Assembly: GCF_000293865.2 (NCBI RefSeq)
Contig: NZ_ALKN02000009.1
Span: 1-64,000, forward strand
DNA from: Limnohabitans sp. Rim28
Lineage (GTDB): Bacteria > Pseudomonadota > Gammaproteobacteria > Burkholderiales > Burkholderiaceae_C
Direction: 5' to 3'
DNA: 64,000 nucleotides
Made by a program: the position numbers and the translations under genes
Shown here: piece after piece, positions 8,261 to 16,121 of the stretch
How the letters are laid out: the number at the start of each line of letters is the position of its first letter
Numbering within the stretch: the first letter of the stretch is position 1
The notes under the pieces: model-generated
What the model was told of the DNA's origin: nothing
Seen by the model: the letters and a program-made list of their open reading frames with translations, nothing else
Databases searched by the model: none

Positions 8261-8968
8261 TCACTTCTTCATCACAGCATTGAGCTCGCGCAGGGCGCGA
8301 TCGAGCAGCCACTCGACCGGGAAGTACAGCAAGGTCGCCCCCGCCTGCTTGAAGCCCTCGAGCTGCGCCCAATTGGCTGGCATGCCAAACACCTTGCCCG
8401 CCTGCTTCAGCCGCTGGCTGACCTCGGCAATCGTGGCCATCACTTCGGGCGTCTGCGCGCCGCGCTTGCCCATGATGCTGTAGGCCAGGTCGTTGGGGCC
8501 CACCAAGTAAGCATCCACGCCCGGCACGGCCATGATCGCATCCAGGTTACGCACCGCGTCCACAGTCTCGATCTGCACGATCACCGATTTTTTCAGCGCC
8601 TGCTCGCCGCAAGCGTAGTGCATGAGTTCGACCACATCGGCCGCGTCCTGGGCAGTGTTGATGTGCGGCACCACCAGCCCACAGGCTTGCCGATCCAGGT
8701 ACTGCACCAGGACCTGTGGGTCCTTGGACCAGCTGCGCACAATGGGCGCCAGACCCGCCACTTGGGCGGCGCGGATCATGTCGGTCGCAACGTCCAGGCC
8801 GATGCCGGAGCGTTCACAATCAATGAAAGCAAAGTCGGCGCCAGATGTCGCCAGGGCCTTGAGGATGTCGGGGTTGCGACCGCCCACGTTGACGGCGATC
8901 ACGGACTGGCCTTCGCGCAGTCGCTGTTGGCCAGGGTAAATAGAAGCAGAGGGGGGAGCTGAGGTCAT
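8261..8968 (-). CDS. HpcH/HpaI family class II aldolase
   Basis: A 235-residue metal-dependent pyruvate-type aldolase related to HpaI (4-hydroxy-2-oxoheptanedioate aldolase) and 2-dehydro-3-deoxyglucarate aldolase. It should split a 2-oxo-4-hydroxy acid to pyruvate and an aldehyde or keto acid. FAFIDCERSG near residue 47 corresponds to the family D.EH region, VIVQIET (near 136) carries the metal-binding Glu, and VGPNDLAYSIMG (near 160) the metal-binding Asp. It overlaps the upstream LigI-like gene by ATGA and precedes the DapA-like aldolase in the same frame. The exact substrate cannot be read from the sequence. Confidence 0.85.
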   Translation of the reverse strand: MTSAPPSASIYPGQQRLREGQSVIAVNVGGRNPDILKALATSGADFAFIDCERSGIGLDVATDMIRAAQVAGLAPIVRSWSKDPQVLVQYLDRQACGLVVPHINTAQDAADVVELMHYACGEQALKKSVIVQIETVDAVRNLDAIMAVPGVDAYLVGPNDLAYSIMGKRGAQTPEVMATIAEVSQRLKQAGKVFGMPANWAQLEGFKQAGATLLYFPVEWLLDRALRELNAVMKK

Positions 8969-9858
8969 GGATATCCGTAGAGTCGGGCTGGGTTATCGAC
9001 CAGAATGGACTGGAGCAACTCCGGCGTGCCCAACCAGTCCAGAAAAAGGTTGAACAGATCACCATCGTTGGGCATTGCGCTTTTGATGAAGACGTGCGGC
9101 CAATCGCTGCCCCACATCAGGCTTTGAGGCACCTCTTGCAGCAGACGCGTCGCGACGGGGTGCACACTGGGGTAGGGGCTGGCTTCTGTCGTCAGTCGGT
9201 AGGGCGCGGTCAGCTTGATCAGGGCGCGACCGGCACGCGCCAGTTCGACCAAACCTTCAAACCCGGCGCCAAATCCCAACTGCGTGGGCACATAGCCCAG
9301 ATGGCCGAATACCAACTGGACCGGCAGGTCACCCAGTTGCTGCGCGAGGTCGGGGAATTCGTTGACGTGCATCAAAAATTCGATATGCCAGCCCAACGGC
9401 GCGATGGTGGCCGCCAAGCGGCGCAGCCCCTCCATCGGCAACTGCCCTTTGCCGTCCTTGAGGTCGACGATGTTGCAGCGCACGCCGCGCACCCCCAGGG
9501 CATGCAGCTCGCGCACGCGCTGGGTGTCCACGTCAAAAGGCACCACCGCCACGGCGCGAAGACGCACCGGGTCTTGCGCCAAGGCTTCGAGCATGGCGCT
9601 GTTGTCGGTGCCATAGACGCTGGGCTGCACCAGGACCGCGCGCTCGATGCCCAGAGTATCGAGCATGTGCCGAAATTCATGCAACGGCGCCTGCGGCGGG
9701 TTGTACAGACGATTGGCCACCAGAGGAAAGAGCGAACGAGGCCCGCAGACATGGGCATGTGTGTCGCAAGCATGGGCCGGAATTTGGATCCGCGGCTTTT
9801 GGGGGTGCGGATCGTGTGCCTCACATTCGGGCAGGTCGTCGAGGTTCGTGTCAGTCAA
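8965..9858 (-). CDS. LigI-like amidohydrolase (2-pyrone-4,6-dicarboxylate lactonase family)
   Basis: A 297-residue amidohydrolase-superfamily lactonase. Motifs are DTHAHVCGP near residue 30 (metal-site HxH), IEFLMH near 145, VFGHLG near 167 and WGSDWPHV near 250 with the catalytic Asp. This layout fits the family of 2-pyrone-4,6-dicarboxylate hydrolase, which opens a lactone ring. An upstream ATG/GTG would place about 90 bases inside the preceding gene; a TTG at 9858 with CAGGAG eight bases upstream overlaps the TctC stop and is preferred. It overlaps the HpaI aldolase by ATGA. The substrate is probably a lactone or pyrone carboxylate. Confidence 0.82.
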   Translation of the reverse strand: MTDTNLDDLPECEAHDPHPQKPRIQIPAHACDTHAHVCGPRSLFPLVANRLYNPPQAPLHEFRHMLDTLGIERAVLVQPSVYGTDNSAMLEALAQDPVRLRAVAVVPFDVDTQRVRELHALGVRGVRCNIVDLKDGKGQLPMEGLRRLAATIAPLGWHIEFLMHVNEFPDLAQQLGDLPVQLVFGHLGYVPTQLGFGAGFEGLVELARAGRALIKLTAPYRLTTEASPYPSVHPVATRLLQEVPQSLMWGSDWPHVFIKSAMPNDGDLFNLFLDWLGTPELLQSILVDNPARLYGYP

Positions 9859-10810
9859 TCTTGGCTCCTGTTTCCTTAACGACCTTGCCCCATTTGGCGA
9901 CTTCGTCACGCAAAAAGGCAGCATATTCGGCCTGGCTGCTGGTGTAGGCATCGGCGCCCTGCTCGCTCAGGTACTTGCTCATGGCGGGCTCCTTGACGAT
10001 GCGCACGACAGCGGTGTGGATCTTGGCTGCGATGGCCGGCGGCAAATTGGCCGGGCCCACCAGGCCAAAGAAGCCACTGGCCTCATAACCCGGCAAGCCC
10101 GAGTCGTTGATGGTGGGCACCTCCGGCAGCGCCGGGATGCGTTGGCGCGAGCTCACGCCCAAGGCCTTGATCCTGCCGCTCTTGATGAAGGGCACAGCCG
10201 AGGGGGCGGTGGCCAAGGAGACCTGCACATGGCCGGCGACCAGATCGGTCATGGCCTGGGGTCCGCCCTTGTAGGGCACGTGCAGCATCTTGGTGTCGCT
10301 CATGGTCTTGAACATCTCGGCAGACAGGTGGGGCTGACTGCCGTTGCCGGCAGAGCTGTAGCTCACCGGCGCAGACGTGGTCTTCAGGTATTGAATCAGT
10401 TCGCGCGTGGTGTTGGCCGGAACCGAGGGATGCACCACCAGCACCTGGGCGGTCTCGGCCACCAGAGTGAGGGGCGTGAAGTCCTTCAGGGGGTCATACG
10501 TCATCTTGGGATACAGCGTGGCGTTGATGCTGTGCGCGGTGGAGGCCATCAGCAGGGTGTAGCCGTCGGGCGCAGAACGCACCGCATGCTCGGCGCCGAT
10601 GTTGGCGCCGCCACCGGGTCGGTTGTCAACCACCACGGGTTGCTTCCATTCTTCCGAGAGCTTTTGGGCCAGCGCGCGGGTGATGATGTCGGTTGTACCG
10701 CCGGCTGGAAAGGGGACAACGATGCGCACCGGTCGGTTCGGGTAGTCCTGCGCCTGAGCGGCAAAGGTCAGGCAGGTGGCGGCAAGAACGAAAAGGCGAC
10801 GGAACGACAT
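9851..10810 (-). CDS. Bug-family (TctC) periplasmic solute-binding protein
   Basis: A 319-residue tripartite-tricarboxylate-type binding protein. Residues 1-20 form a Sec signal peptide ending in AQAQ; the mature protein opens with YPNRPVRIVVPFPAGGTTD, the hallmark of Bug proteins, and has the LLMASTAHSINATLY and HVPYKGGPQAMTDLVAG blocks. Bug proteins bind carboxylates in the periplasm. No TctA or TctB membrane subunits are found in the window, so it is an orphan that either uses distant permeases or serves as a sensor. It overlaps the LigI-like gene and follows the racemase-like gene by 12 bases. Confidence 0.9.
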   Translation of the reverse strand: MSFRRLFVLAATCLTFAAQAQDYPNRPVRIVVPFPAGGTTDIITRALAQKLSEEWKQPVVVDNRPGGGANIGAEHAVRSAPDGYTLLMASTAHSINATLYPKMTYDPLKDFTPLTLVAETAQVLVVHPSVPANTTRELIQYLKTTSAPVSYSSAGNGSQPHLSAEMFKTMSDTKMLHVPYKGGPQAMTDLVAGHVQVSLATAPSAVPFIKSGRIKALGVSSRQRIPALPEVPTINDSGLPGYEASGFFGLVGPANLPPAIAAKIHTAVVRIVKEPAMSKYLSEQGADAYTSSQAEYAAFLRDEVAKWGKVVKETGAKID

Positions 10811-10822
10811 GCGGTAGACCTT

Positions 10823-11524
10823 TCAAGAATTTTGGAAGAGGCGACCAGCCCCAAGTACCACCCGCATATCACGGAGGCTTCGCAGAGTCCCCCACAGAGC
10901 GGCCTGGTTACTGGTGATGACGGGTACTCCGGTTTCGGCTTCCAGCGATGAGATGATGTCCAGCGTGCGGAAGTTCGAGCAGCTGATGAAGAGGGCCTCG
11001 GTCTCAGGGCGCATCACTTCATGCGCCAGCGCCTTGACAGCTTCGGTCGAGATGGCCGCGTGCGATTGTGTGCCCAGGCCCTTGATGGCCAGCACGTCGA
11101 ACCCGTCGGCCTGCAAGTACTGCGCTACCCGTTCATTGAGCCAAGGTTCATAGGGCGAGGCCACGCTGATGCGGCGGGCCGACACGGCACGCAAGGCCTT
11201 GGCAATCGACGACGACGAAGTGGTGCACGGCACGCCTGTCAGCTCGCTCAACTCCTGGGCCTGAGCCAGGTCTTCCTGCGGCGTCTTGAGAAAGCCGCTG
11301 GCGGTGCAGCCGTGGCAGATCGCGTGAACCTTGGCATGCGACAGCAGCGTTGCAGCCGCCGGGGCTTGGGTGCTGAGCCACTTCAAACTGCTCTCGGCGT
11401 CGTCGGTGTGCTTGATGCGCTGGGCATGGATGGACAAGGAGGGGTCGGCCATGCGCTGGAACTCGTATTCCATGACCGTGTTCCAGGAAGGAACGATGAT
11501 GCCGAGCTTGTGTTGCCAGTTCAC
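10823..11524 (-). CDS. Asp/Glu racemase superfamily protein, maleate isomerase-like
   Basis: A 233-residue protein of the Asp/Glu/hydantoin racemase and maleate cis-trans isomerase superfamily. The start KLGIIVPSWNTVMEYEF matches maleate isomerases (GxIVPSxNxxxE). The two catalytic cysteines are visible: HGCTASG near residue 71 and ISCSNFRT near 187, the latter shared with maleate isomerase and arylmalonate decarboxylase. In context, with a LigI-like lactonase and two aldolases, it would isomerise an unsaturated dicarboxylate intermediate. It lies between two Bug-protein genes on one leftward transcript. Confidence 0.8.
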   Translation of the reverse strand: MNWQHKLGIIVPSWNTVMEYEFQRMADPSLSIHAQRIKHTDDAESSLKWLSTQAPAAATLLSHAKVHAICHGCTASGFLKTPQEDLAQAQELSELTGVPCTTSSSSIAKALRAVSARRISVASPYEPWLNERVAQYLQADGFDVLAIKGLGTQSHAAISTEAVKALAHEVMRPETEALFISCSNFRTLDIISSLEAETGVPVITSNQAALWGTLRSLRDMRVVLGAGRLFQNS

Positions 11525-11535
11525 AGGGTGGTCCT

Positions 11536-12504
11536 TCAGTCGAGTTTGATGTTCTTGTCACGAACGACCTTCGCCCAGCGCTGTAGGTCTTCACGAATCA
11601 GTTGTGAGAACTGTGTCGGCGTGCTGGCGGCCGCCTCGACGCCCATGGTGCCGAAGGACTTGAGCACAGCTTCGTCTTGCAGGGCCTGCGTGGCCGCACG
11701 TTGCAGCACAGCGATCACCTCAGGCGGCGTACCCGCTGGGGCCACCAGACCGGTGAAGTTGCTCAACACCAGTTCCTTGAGCCCGGCTTCCGTAAAAGTA
11801 GGCACCCCAGGCATGGCCTTCCAGCGCTCTGCTGAAGAAACGCCCAGGGCTTGAACCTTGCCCTGCTCGATGAAGGCCAGCGACGAAGTGACCTGGTCAA
11901 AGAGCACATCCACCCTGCCGGCGATCACATCCTGAAGGGCCGGGCCCGCCCCTTTGTATGGCACATGCAACAGGTTGGTGCCCGTCAGCGCCTGGAAGTA
12001 CTCGCCCACCAGTTGGTTGGAGGTGCCACTGCCGGCGGAGGCCATGGTGAGCCCTCCGGGTTTTTGTTTGGCCAAAGCAACCAGTTCCTGCACGTTCTTG
12101 GGCCCGAGGCCAGACCGGGTGACCAGAACGAAGGGCACGCGGGCCAGCTGACTCACCGGGGCAATCCCCGACTGGGGGTCGTAAGGCCAATCCTTGAACA
12201 GGTTGGGCGCCACGCTCAGAGAGCTGTTGGAGCCCATCATCAAGGTGTAGCCGTCGGCCGGCGACTTCATCGCAAACTCCGCGCCCACCTTGCCGCCGGC
12301 GCCCACCTTGTTTTCTATGACCACCGGCTGATTGAGCAGTCGCGACATGGACGCGCCAACCACCCGGGCAGTGACGTCCACGTTGCCGCCCGGTGCGAAG
12401 GGCACCACGATGCGAATGGGCTTGTTGGGGAAAGTCTGTGCCTGAGCCAAAGGCGCAGTCAGGCCCAAGCAAAGAAGAACAGTGCGCAAAAACAAAAGTT
12501 TCAT
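11536..12504 (-). CDS. Bug-family (TctC) periplasmic solute-binding protein
   Basis: A 322-residue second Bug protein of the cluster. Residues 1-22 are a Sec signal peptide ending in AQAQ, followed by TFPNKPIRIVVPFAPGGNVDV and later LLHVPYKGAGPALQDVIAGR, the family signature. It differs clearly from the other Bug protein (9851-10810), so this is not a recent tandem duplication. It is the first gene of the leftward cluster, 143 bp from the divergent LysR gene, and is probably the most direct target of that regulator. Confidence 0.9.
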   Translation of the reverse strand: MKLLFLRTVLLCLGLTAPLAQAQTFPNKPIRIVVPFAPGGNVDVTARVVGASMSRLLNQPVVIENKVGAGGKVGAEFAMKSPADGYTLMMGSNSSLSVAPNLFKDWPYDPQSGIAPVSQLARVPFVLVTRSGLGPKNVQELVALAKQKPGGLTMASAGSGTSNQLVGEYFQALTGTNLLHVPYKGAGPALQDVIAGRVDVLFDQVTSSLAFIEQGKVQALGVSSAERWKAMPGVPTFTEAGLKELVLSNFTGLVAPAGTPPEVIAVLQRAATQALQDEAVLKSFGTMGVEAAASTPTQFSQLIREDLQRWAKVVRDKNIKLD

Positions 12505-12604
12505 GAGATGTCCGGTCCTGAAAAAAGGGGCAAAAAGCGCTGCACGACCCCTAGTCTAGGAAGCGCCCAAGGGTAAGGTCCAATAGCATTTTTAGAGTAA
12601 TTCC

Positions 12605-12619
12605 ATAACAATTCGTTAT
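12605..12619. promoter_or_regulatory. LysR-type operator, ATAAC-N5-GTTAT
   Basis: A perfect interrupted palindrome, ATAAC then AATTC then GTTAT, contains the T-N11-A signature of LysR-family binding sites. It lies in the 143-bp divergent gap, 29 bases before the LysR gene start, where such regulators usually bind to control both their own gene and the opposite operon. Confidence 0.65.
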
Positions 12620-12647
12620 CGGCGCAACCCACCCTAGCCCTTTTGAC

Positions 12648-13577
12648 ATGGACCTCAGACAACTGCGTTACTTCATCGCCTTGGCCACGCACCAACATTT
12701 CGGACGGGCCGCCAGCGTTCTTCACGTGGCCCAGCCTGCGCTCAGCCGCCAGATCCGGCTGCTGGAGGAGGAATTTGGCGTACAACTTTTTGTGCGCCAT
12801 GCCCGTGGCGCCACGCCCACCGAGGAGGCTCTCTTTTTGCTGGAGCGCGCCTCTTTCCTGGTGCGTTACGCCGAGCAGATCAAACAAGACATGGGTGCCC
12901 GCCAACGCGAACCGAGCGGCTCGGTGTCGGTCGGTTTGACGCCTGGCTTGGCGCTGCTGCTCACACTGCCCCTGACGCAGGCCATCGAGCAACGCCTGCC
13001 CGGCGTGCGGCTGCGGATCGTCGAGGGCTTCCCGCCCACCCTGCGCACCCTGTTGCTCGAAGGCGGCGTGGACGTGGCCATCCTCAACCCCCCTTACGAG
13101 CCGACCAAGCTGCTGGGCGCGCCCCTGCTCACGGAGCAGATCTGCCTGATTGGCCGTGGCGGTGATCCGAAACTCAAGGTCCGCAGCATCTCCCCCGCCA
13201 AACTGGCGGGCCTGCCGCTGGTGATGACAGGTCTGGCCAAGTCGGGGGTGCGCATGGAGCTGGACCTGGCCGCCGCCCACGCGGGTATCAGCCTGAATCA
13301 AACCGTCGAAGTGGCCACACTCGACGTGGCCAAACGCTTGGTGATGGCCGGTGTCGGCTACACCGTTCACTTCGCCGCCCCCGTTCAGCCTGATCTGGAC
13401 GAAGGCCACTTGGTCGCCGTGCCGATCCGGGGCCTGTACCTGCGCAGATTCCTCGCGCGTGCCGCTGAGCGCCCGCTTTCTCGGGCCACGGAGGAAGTGA
13501 TCACCACCATTGGCCACGTTGTCCAAGATTTGGTGAACAGCGGGGGCTGGTTGCACGCACGCCTGGAAATTTCATGA
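12648..13577 (+). CDS. LysR-family transcriptional regulator
   Basis: A 309-residue LysR regulator. The N-terminal winged helix-turn-helix begins MDLRQLRYFIALATHQHFGRA and includes VAQPALSRQIRLLEEEFGV (residues about 27-46); the rest is a periplasmic-binding-like effector domain of two lobes. The start ATG gives the canonical family N-terminus. It is divergent from the catabolic cluster ending at 12504 and has a T-N11-A palindrome just upstream, so it is very likely the activator of that cluster, responding to a pathway metabolite. Confidence 0.93.
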   Translation: MDLRQLRYFIALATHQHFGRAASVLHVAQPALSRQIRLLEEEFGVQLFVRHARGATPTEEALFLLERASFLVRYAEQIKQDMGARQREPSGSVSVGLTPGLALLLTLPLTQAIEQRLPGVRLRIVEGFPPTLRTLLLEGGVDVAILNPPYEPTKLLGAPLLTEQICLIGRGGDPKLKVRSISPAKLAGLPLVMTGLAKSGVRMELDLAAAHAGISLNQTVEVATLDVAKRLVMAGVGYTVHFAAPVQPDLDEGHLVAVPIRGLYLRRFLARAAERPLSRATEEVITTIGHVVQDLVNSGGWLHARLEIS

Positions 13578-13605
13578 GTCTGGCGATAGACGACCCAGCG
13601 GGCAC

Positions 13606-14835
13606 TCAACCCCCACGCAAAGCCCTGAGGATTTTTTGGCCACCACGGCCATTGGCCTCGTGGCCCAGGCGTTGCTGTTCGGCGCGAATCGCCTGGCGCG
13701 ATTTGTCGCCCAGCATCCCGTCGATGGGGCCAATGTCGTGACCGCGCAGGGTCAGCAGGCCCTGCAACTCACGTCGCTCGGCCCGCGACAGGCCTGCGTC
13801 GTCGGTTGGCCATGGCGTGGCGAATGGGCCTGCGCCGCGCAGGCGGTCACTCAGGTGGGCAATCGCCAATCCATAGCTTTCGGCCGCGTTGTAGCTGTAA
13901 AGCGCATCGAAGTTACGCGTCACTAAAAACGCTGGGCCGTTGGCACCGGCCAAGGTCAGCAAGCCCACTGAACCCAAGCTTTCTGGCAAGGCTGAACCAT
14001 CGGCGCGCCGAACGCCCCGAGCTGTCCAATCGGCCACTGGGCGTTTGGTTCGACGCCCCTCCCCTGCCCAAGAAATGCCCGTGGGGAGCTTCACCTCGAT
14101 GCCCCACGTCAAGCCACTTTGCCAACCGGCACGGGCCAAAAAGTTGGCGGTTGAGCCCAGCGCATCCACAGGGCTGTCCATCAGGTCGGCGCGACCGTCG
14201 CCGTCAAAGTCCACCGCCAAGCGTTCAAACGTGGTGGGCATGAATTGGGTGTGGCCAAAGGCCCCTGCCCAAGAGCCCACCAAGCGCTCGGGTGCGATGT
14301 GTCCGGCTTGCAAAATGCGCAGCGCCGCGAAAAATTCGCCCCTGAAAAAGCTTTGACGCCGCCCATGACACGACAGCGTGCCCAGTGCTTGTACCAGCGG
14401 GTATTTGCCAAAGGTCTGACCAAAATTACTCTCCACGCCCCACACCGCCACCACGGTGGCCGGGTCGACACCAAAGCGCTCTTCGGCACGCGCCAGCGCC
14501 TGGCGGTGCTGAGCCAAACGCGCAGCGCCATCGGCCACACGCTCGTCATCGACCAAGGCCGACATGTAATCCCAAATGGGCATGCGAAATTCGGGCTGGA
14601 AATTCAGCTTTTCGATGACGCTGAAGTCGGCCTGCAGCCCCGCCGTGTGACGCGCCCAAGTGGCGTCACTCACCTTTCCCGTGCGGGCGGCCGGACGCAA
14701 CTCGGCCATGCAAGCTGACAAATCGGTGCTTTGCGCCCAGGCTGTAGGGCCAAAGCCAAAGGCGGCCAACACCGCGCTCATGGCTGCAGCACGCACCAAG
14801 GCTGTGGCGCATGGATGGGATGGACGTGGCGTCAT
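13606..14835 (-). CDS. Lytic murein transglycosylase, MltB-type, with peptidoglycan-binding domain
   Basis: A 409-residue exported enzyme cleaving peptidoglycan glycan strands with 1,6-anhydro product formation. Residues 1-35 look like a signal peptide ending in AWAQ. The SLT_2 catalytic core carries the Glu in VWGVESNFGQ near residue 134 and the FGHTQFMPTTF block; a peptidoglycan-binding module (LTLRGHDIGPIDGMLG) ends the protein. The ORF is open far upstream through the next gene, but the ATG at 14835 overlaps the FAD monooxygenase stop by ATGA and precedes the signal peptide. No lipobox Cys was seen, so it is likely soluble in the periplasm. Confidence 0.88.
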   Translation of the reverse strand: MTPRPSHPCATALVRAAAMSAVLAAFGFGPTAWAQSTDLSACMAELRPAARTGKVSDATWARHTAGLQADFSVIEKLNFQPEFRMPIWDYMSALVDDERVADGAARLAQHRQALARAEERFGVDPATVVAVWGVESNFGQTFGKYPLVQALGTLSCHGRRQSFFRGEFFAALRILQAGHIAPERLVGSWAGAFGHTQFMPTTFERLAVDFDGDGRADLMDSPVDALGSTANFLARAGWQSGLTWGIEVKLPTGISWAGEGRRTKRPVADWTARGVRRADGSALPESLGSVGLLTLAGANGPAFLVTRNFDALYSYNAAESYGLAIAHLSDRLRGAGPFATPWPTDDAGLSRAERRELQGLLTLRGHDIGPIDGMLGDKSRQAIRAEQQRLGHEANGRGGQKILRALRGG

Positions 14836-16067
14836 GAAGAAAAGTCCCTGAAAGTGGATTGACTGTCCGAAATTGGCCCGCCGCCATACAACCAAGGCAC
14901 ATCCATCACCCGCTCGCCCAAAAGCTGCATCGACAGGTTGCGCCCCAGCGCCAGCGCACCTTGAGCATGGAAGATGCGGCCGTTGCGGATGGCACGCGCT
15001 TGCACCCGTGCGTTGCGCGCCCAGCGTTGATCGGCATAGGCCTGCAGCTTGTCGGGCACCGCCGCGCTGCGCTTGCTCAAGTTCTGCGCCAAGGCCTGTG
15101 CGTCTTCGATGGCCATGCCAGCGCCTTGGGCCAAATACGGTCGCATGGGGTGCGCCGCGTCGCCCAACAAAGCCACGCGGCCTTGGGCCATTTGGCCAGC
15201 AGCACTCAAGGGCGCACGGTCGTGCAGCGCCCACTGCCGCCAAGCGGGCACCGATGCCAAACGCTCGTGCAAATCGCGCCCTACCGCGCCCATGGCCTGC
15301 ATCAGCGCCAAGGTATGCCCGACCTGGTCCCATCCTTGAGCTTCTTGGGCTTGTTCTGGCTTGACGCCATGCACGATGGCTACCAGGTTGAGCCACTGCC
15401 CGCTGCGAACCGGGTAATGCACCACATGCAGCCGCGGCCCCATCCACACGGTGACCTGGTCGCTGCGCAAGTGCCCGGGCAAATCGGCCTGGGCTACAAG
15501 TGCCCGATACGCCAGGTGCCCGGTAAAGCTTGGCGGGACGTCGCCCAGCATCTGCTGGCGCACCCTGCTCCACACGCCATCGGCCCCGATCAAGGCGCTG
15601 GCCTGCAGGCTGAGGCCTTGCGCCGTGTTCACTTGCAAAGCCGCTTCGCTGTCCAGCCAACCTTTCACGGTCTGACCCAGCAGCATGTCCACCCCAGCGC
15701 TCTGCGCCGCCCGGTGCAACAAGCCCTGCAAATCGGCCCGGTGGAGGGTGGCGTAAGGCGCGCCATACCTGGCCTGCGCCCGTGCGCCCAAAGTCAGCGT
15801 GCCCAGCACCCGCCCGGTTTGGGCATCACGCGCTTGCAAAGCCTCCGGGAAAGCGGCCACTTGCGACAGCGCTGCGCCCAAGCCCCACACCTGCAAAATG
15901 CGCGTCACATTCGGCCCGATCTGGATGCCCGCGCCCACCTCGCTCAGCTGCGGTGCGTGTTCCAGCAACTTCACCTGCACGCCGCTTTGGGCACACGCCA
16001 CGGCAGCGGCCAAGCCGCCTATGCCGCCGCCCGCGATCACCACCTGTTTATGCTCTTGGCTTGCCAT
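14832..16067 (-). CDS. FAD-dependent aromatic monooxygenase
   Basis: A 411-residue class A flavoprotein hydroxylase of the salicylate / 3-hydroxybenzoate hydroxylase group. The GGGIGGLAAAVACAQSG dinucleotide-binding motif is at residues 12-28, a DG motif (LIGADGVWSRVR) near 160 and the second FAD motif GDAAHPMRPYLAQG near 290. It should hydroxylate a small aromatic carboxylate with NAD(P)H. The start at 16067 puts the Rossmann motif at the usual distance; an ATG at 16112 would add 15 residues. It overlaps the lytic transglycosylase gene by ATGA, a probable chance packing rather than shared function. Confidence 0.85.
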   Translation of the reverse strand: MASQEHKQVVIAGGGIGGLAAAVACAQSGVQVKLLEHAPQLSEVGAGIQIGPNVTRILQVWGLGAALSQVAAFPEALQARDAQTGRVLGTLTLGARAQARYGAPYATLHRADLQGLLHRAAQSAGVDMLLGQTVKGWLDSEAALQVNTAQGLSLQASALIGADGVWSRVRQQMLGDVPPSFTGHLAYRALVAQADLPGHLRSDQVTVWMGPRLHVVHYPVRSGQWLNLVAIVHGVKPEQAQEAQGWDQVGHTLALMQAMGAVGRDLHERLASVPAWRQWALHDRAPLSAAGQMAQGRVALLGDAAHPMRPYLAQGAGMAIEDAQALAQNLSKRSAAVPDKLQAYADQRWARNARVQARAIRNGRIFHAQGALALGRNLSMQLLGERVMDVPWLYGGGPISDSQSTFRDFSS

Positions 16068-16121
16068 GCTTGGATTGTGCGGCAAACCCAAGTTTGGCCT
16101 GCTGCAAAGCATCAGGCAGTT

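Noticed and set aside
9647-10951. 434-residue plus-strand open frame over the Bug-protein gene
   Set aside because: It is antisense to a clear TctC-type gene with a signal peptide and diagnostic motifs; its translation has no recognisable domain.
14836-15660. Upstream extension of the lytic transglycosylase frame to a 684-residue protein
   Set aside because: The extension lies inside the FAD monooxygenase gene in another frame, and the signal peptide begins at the ATG at 14835.
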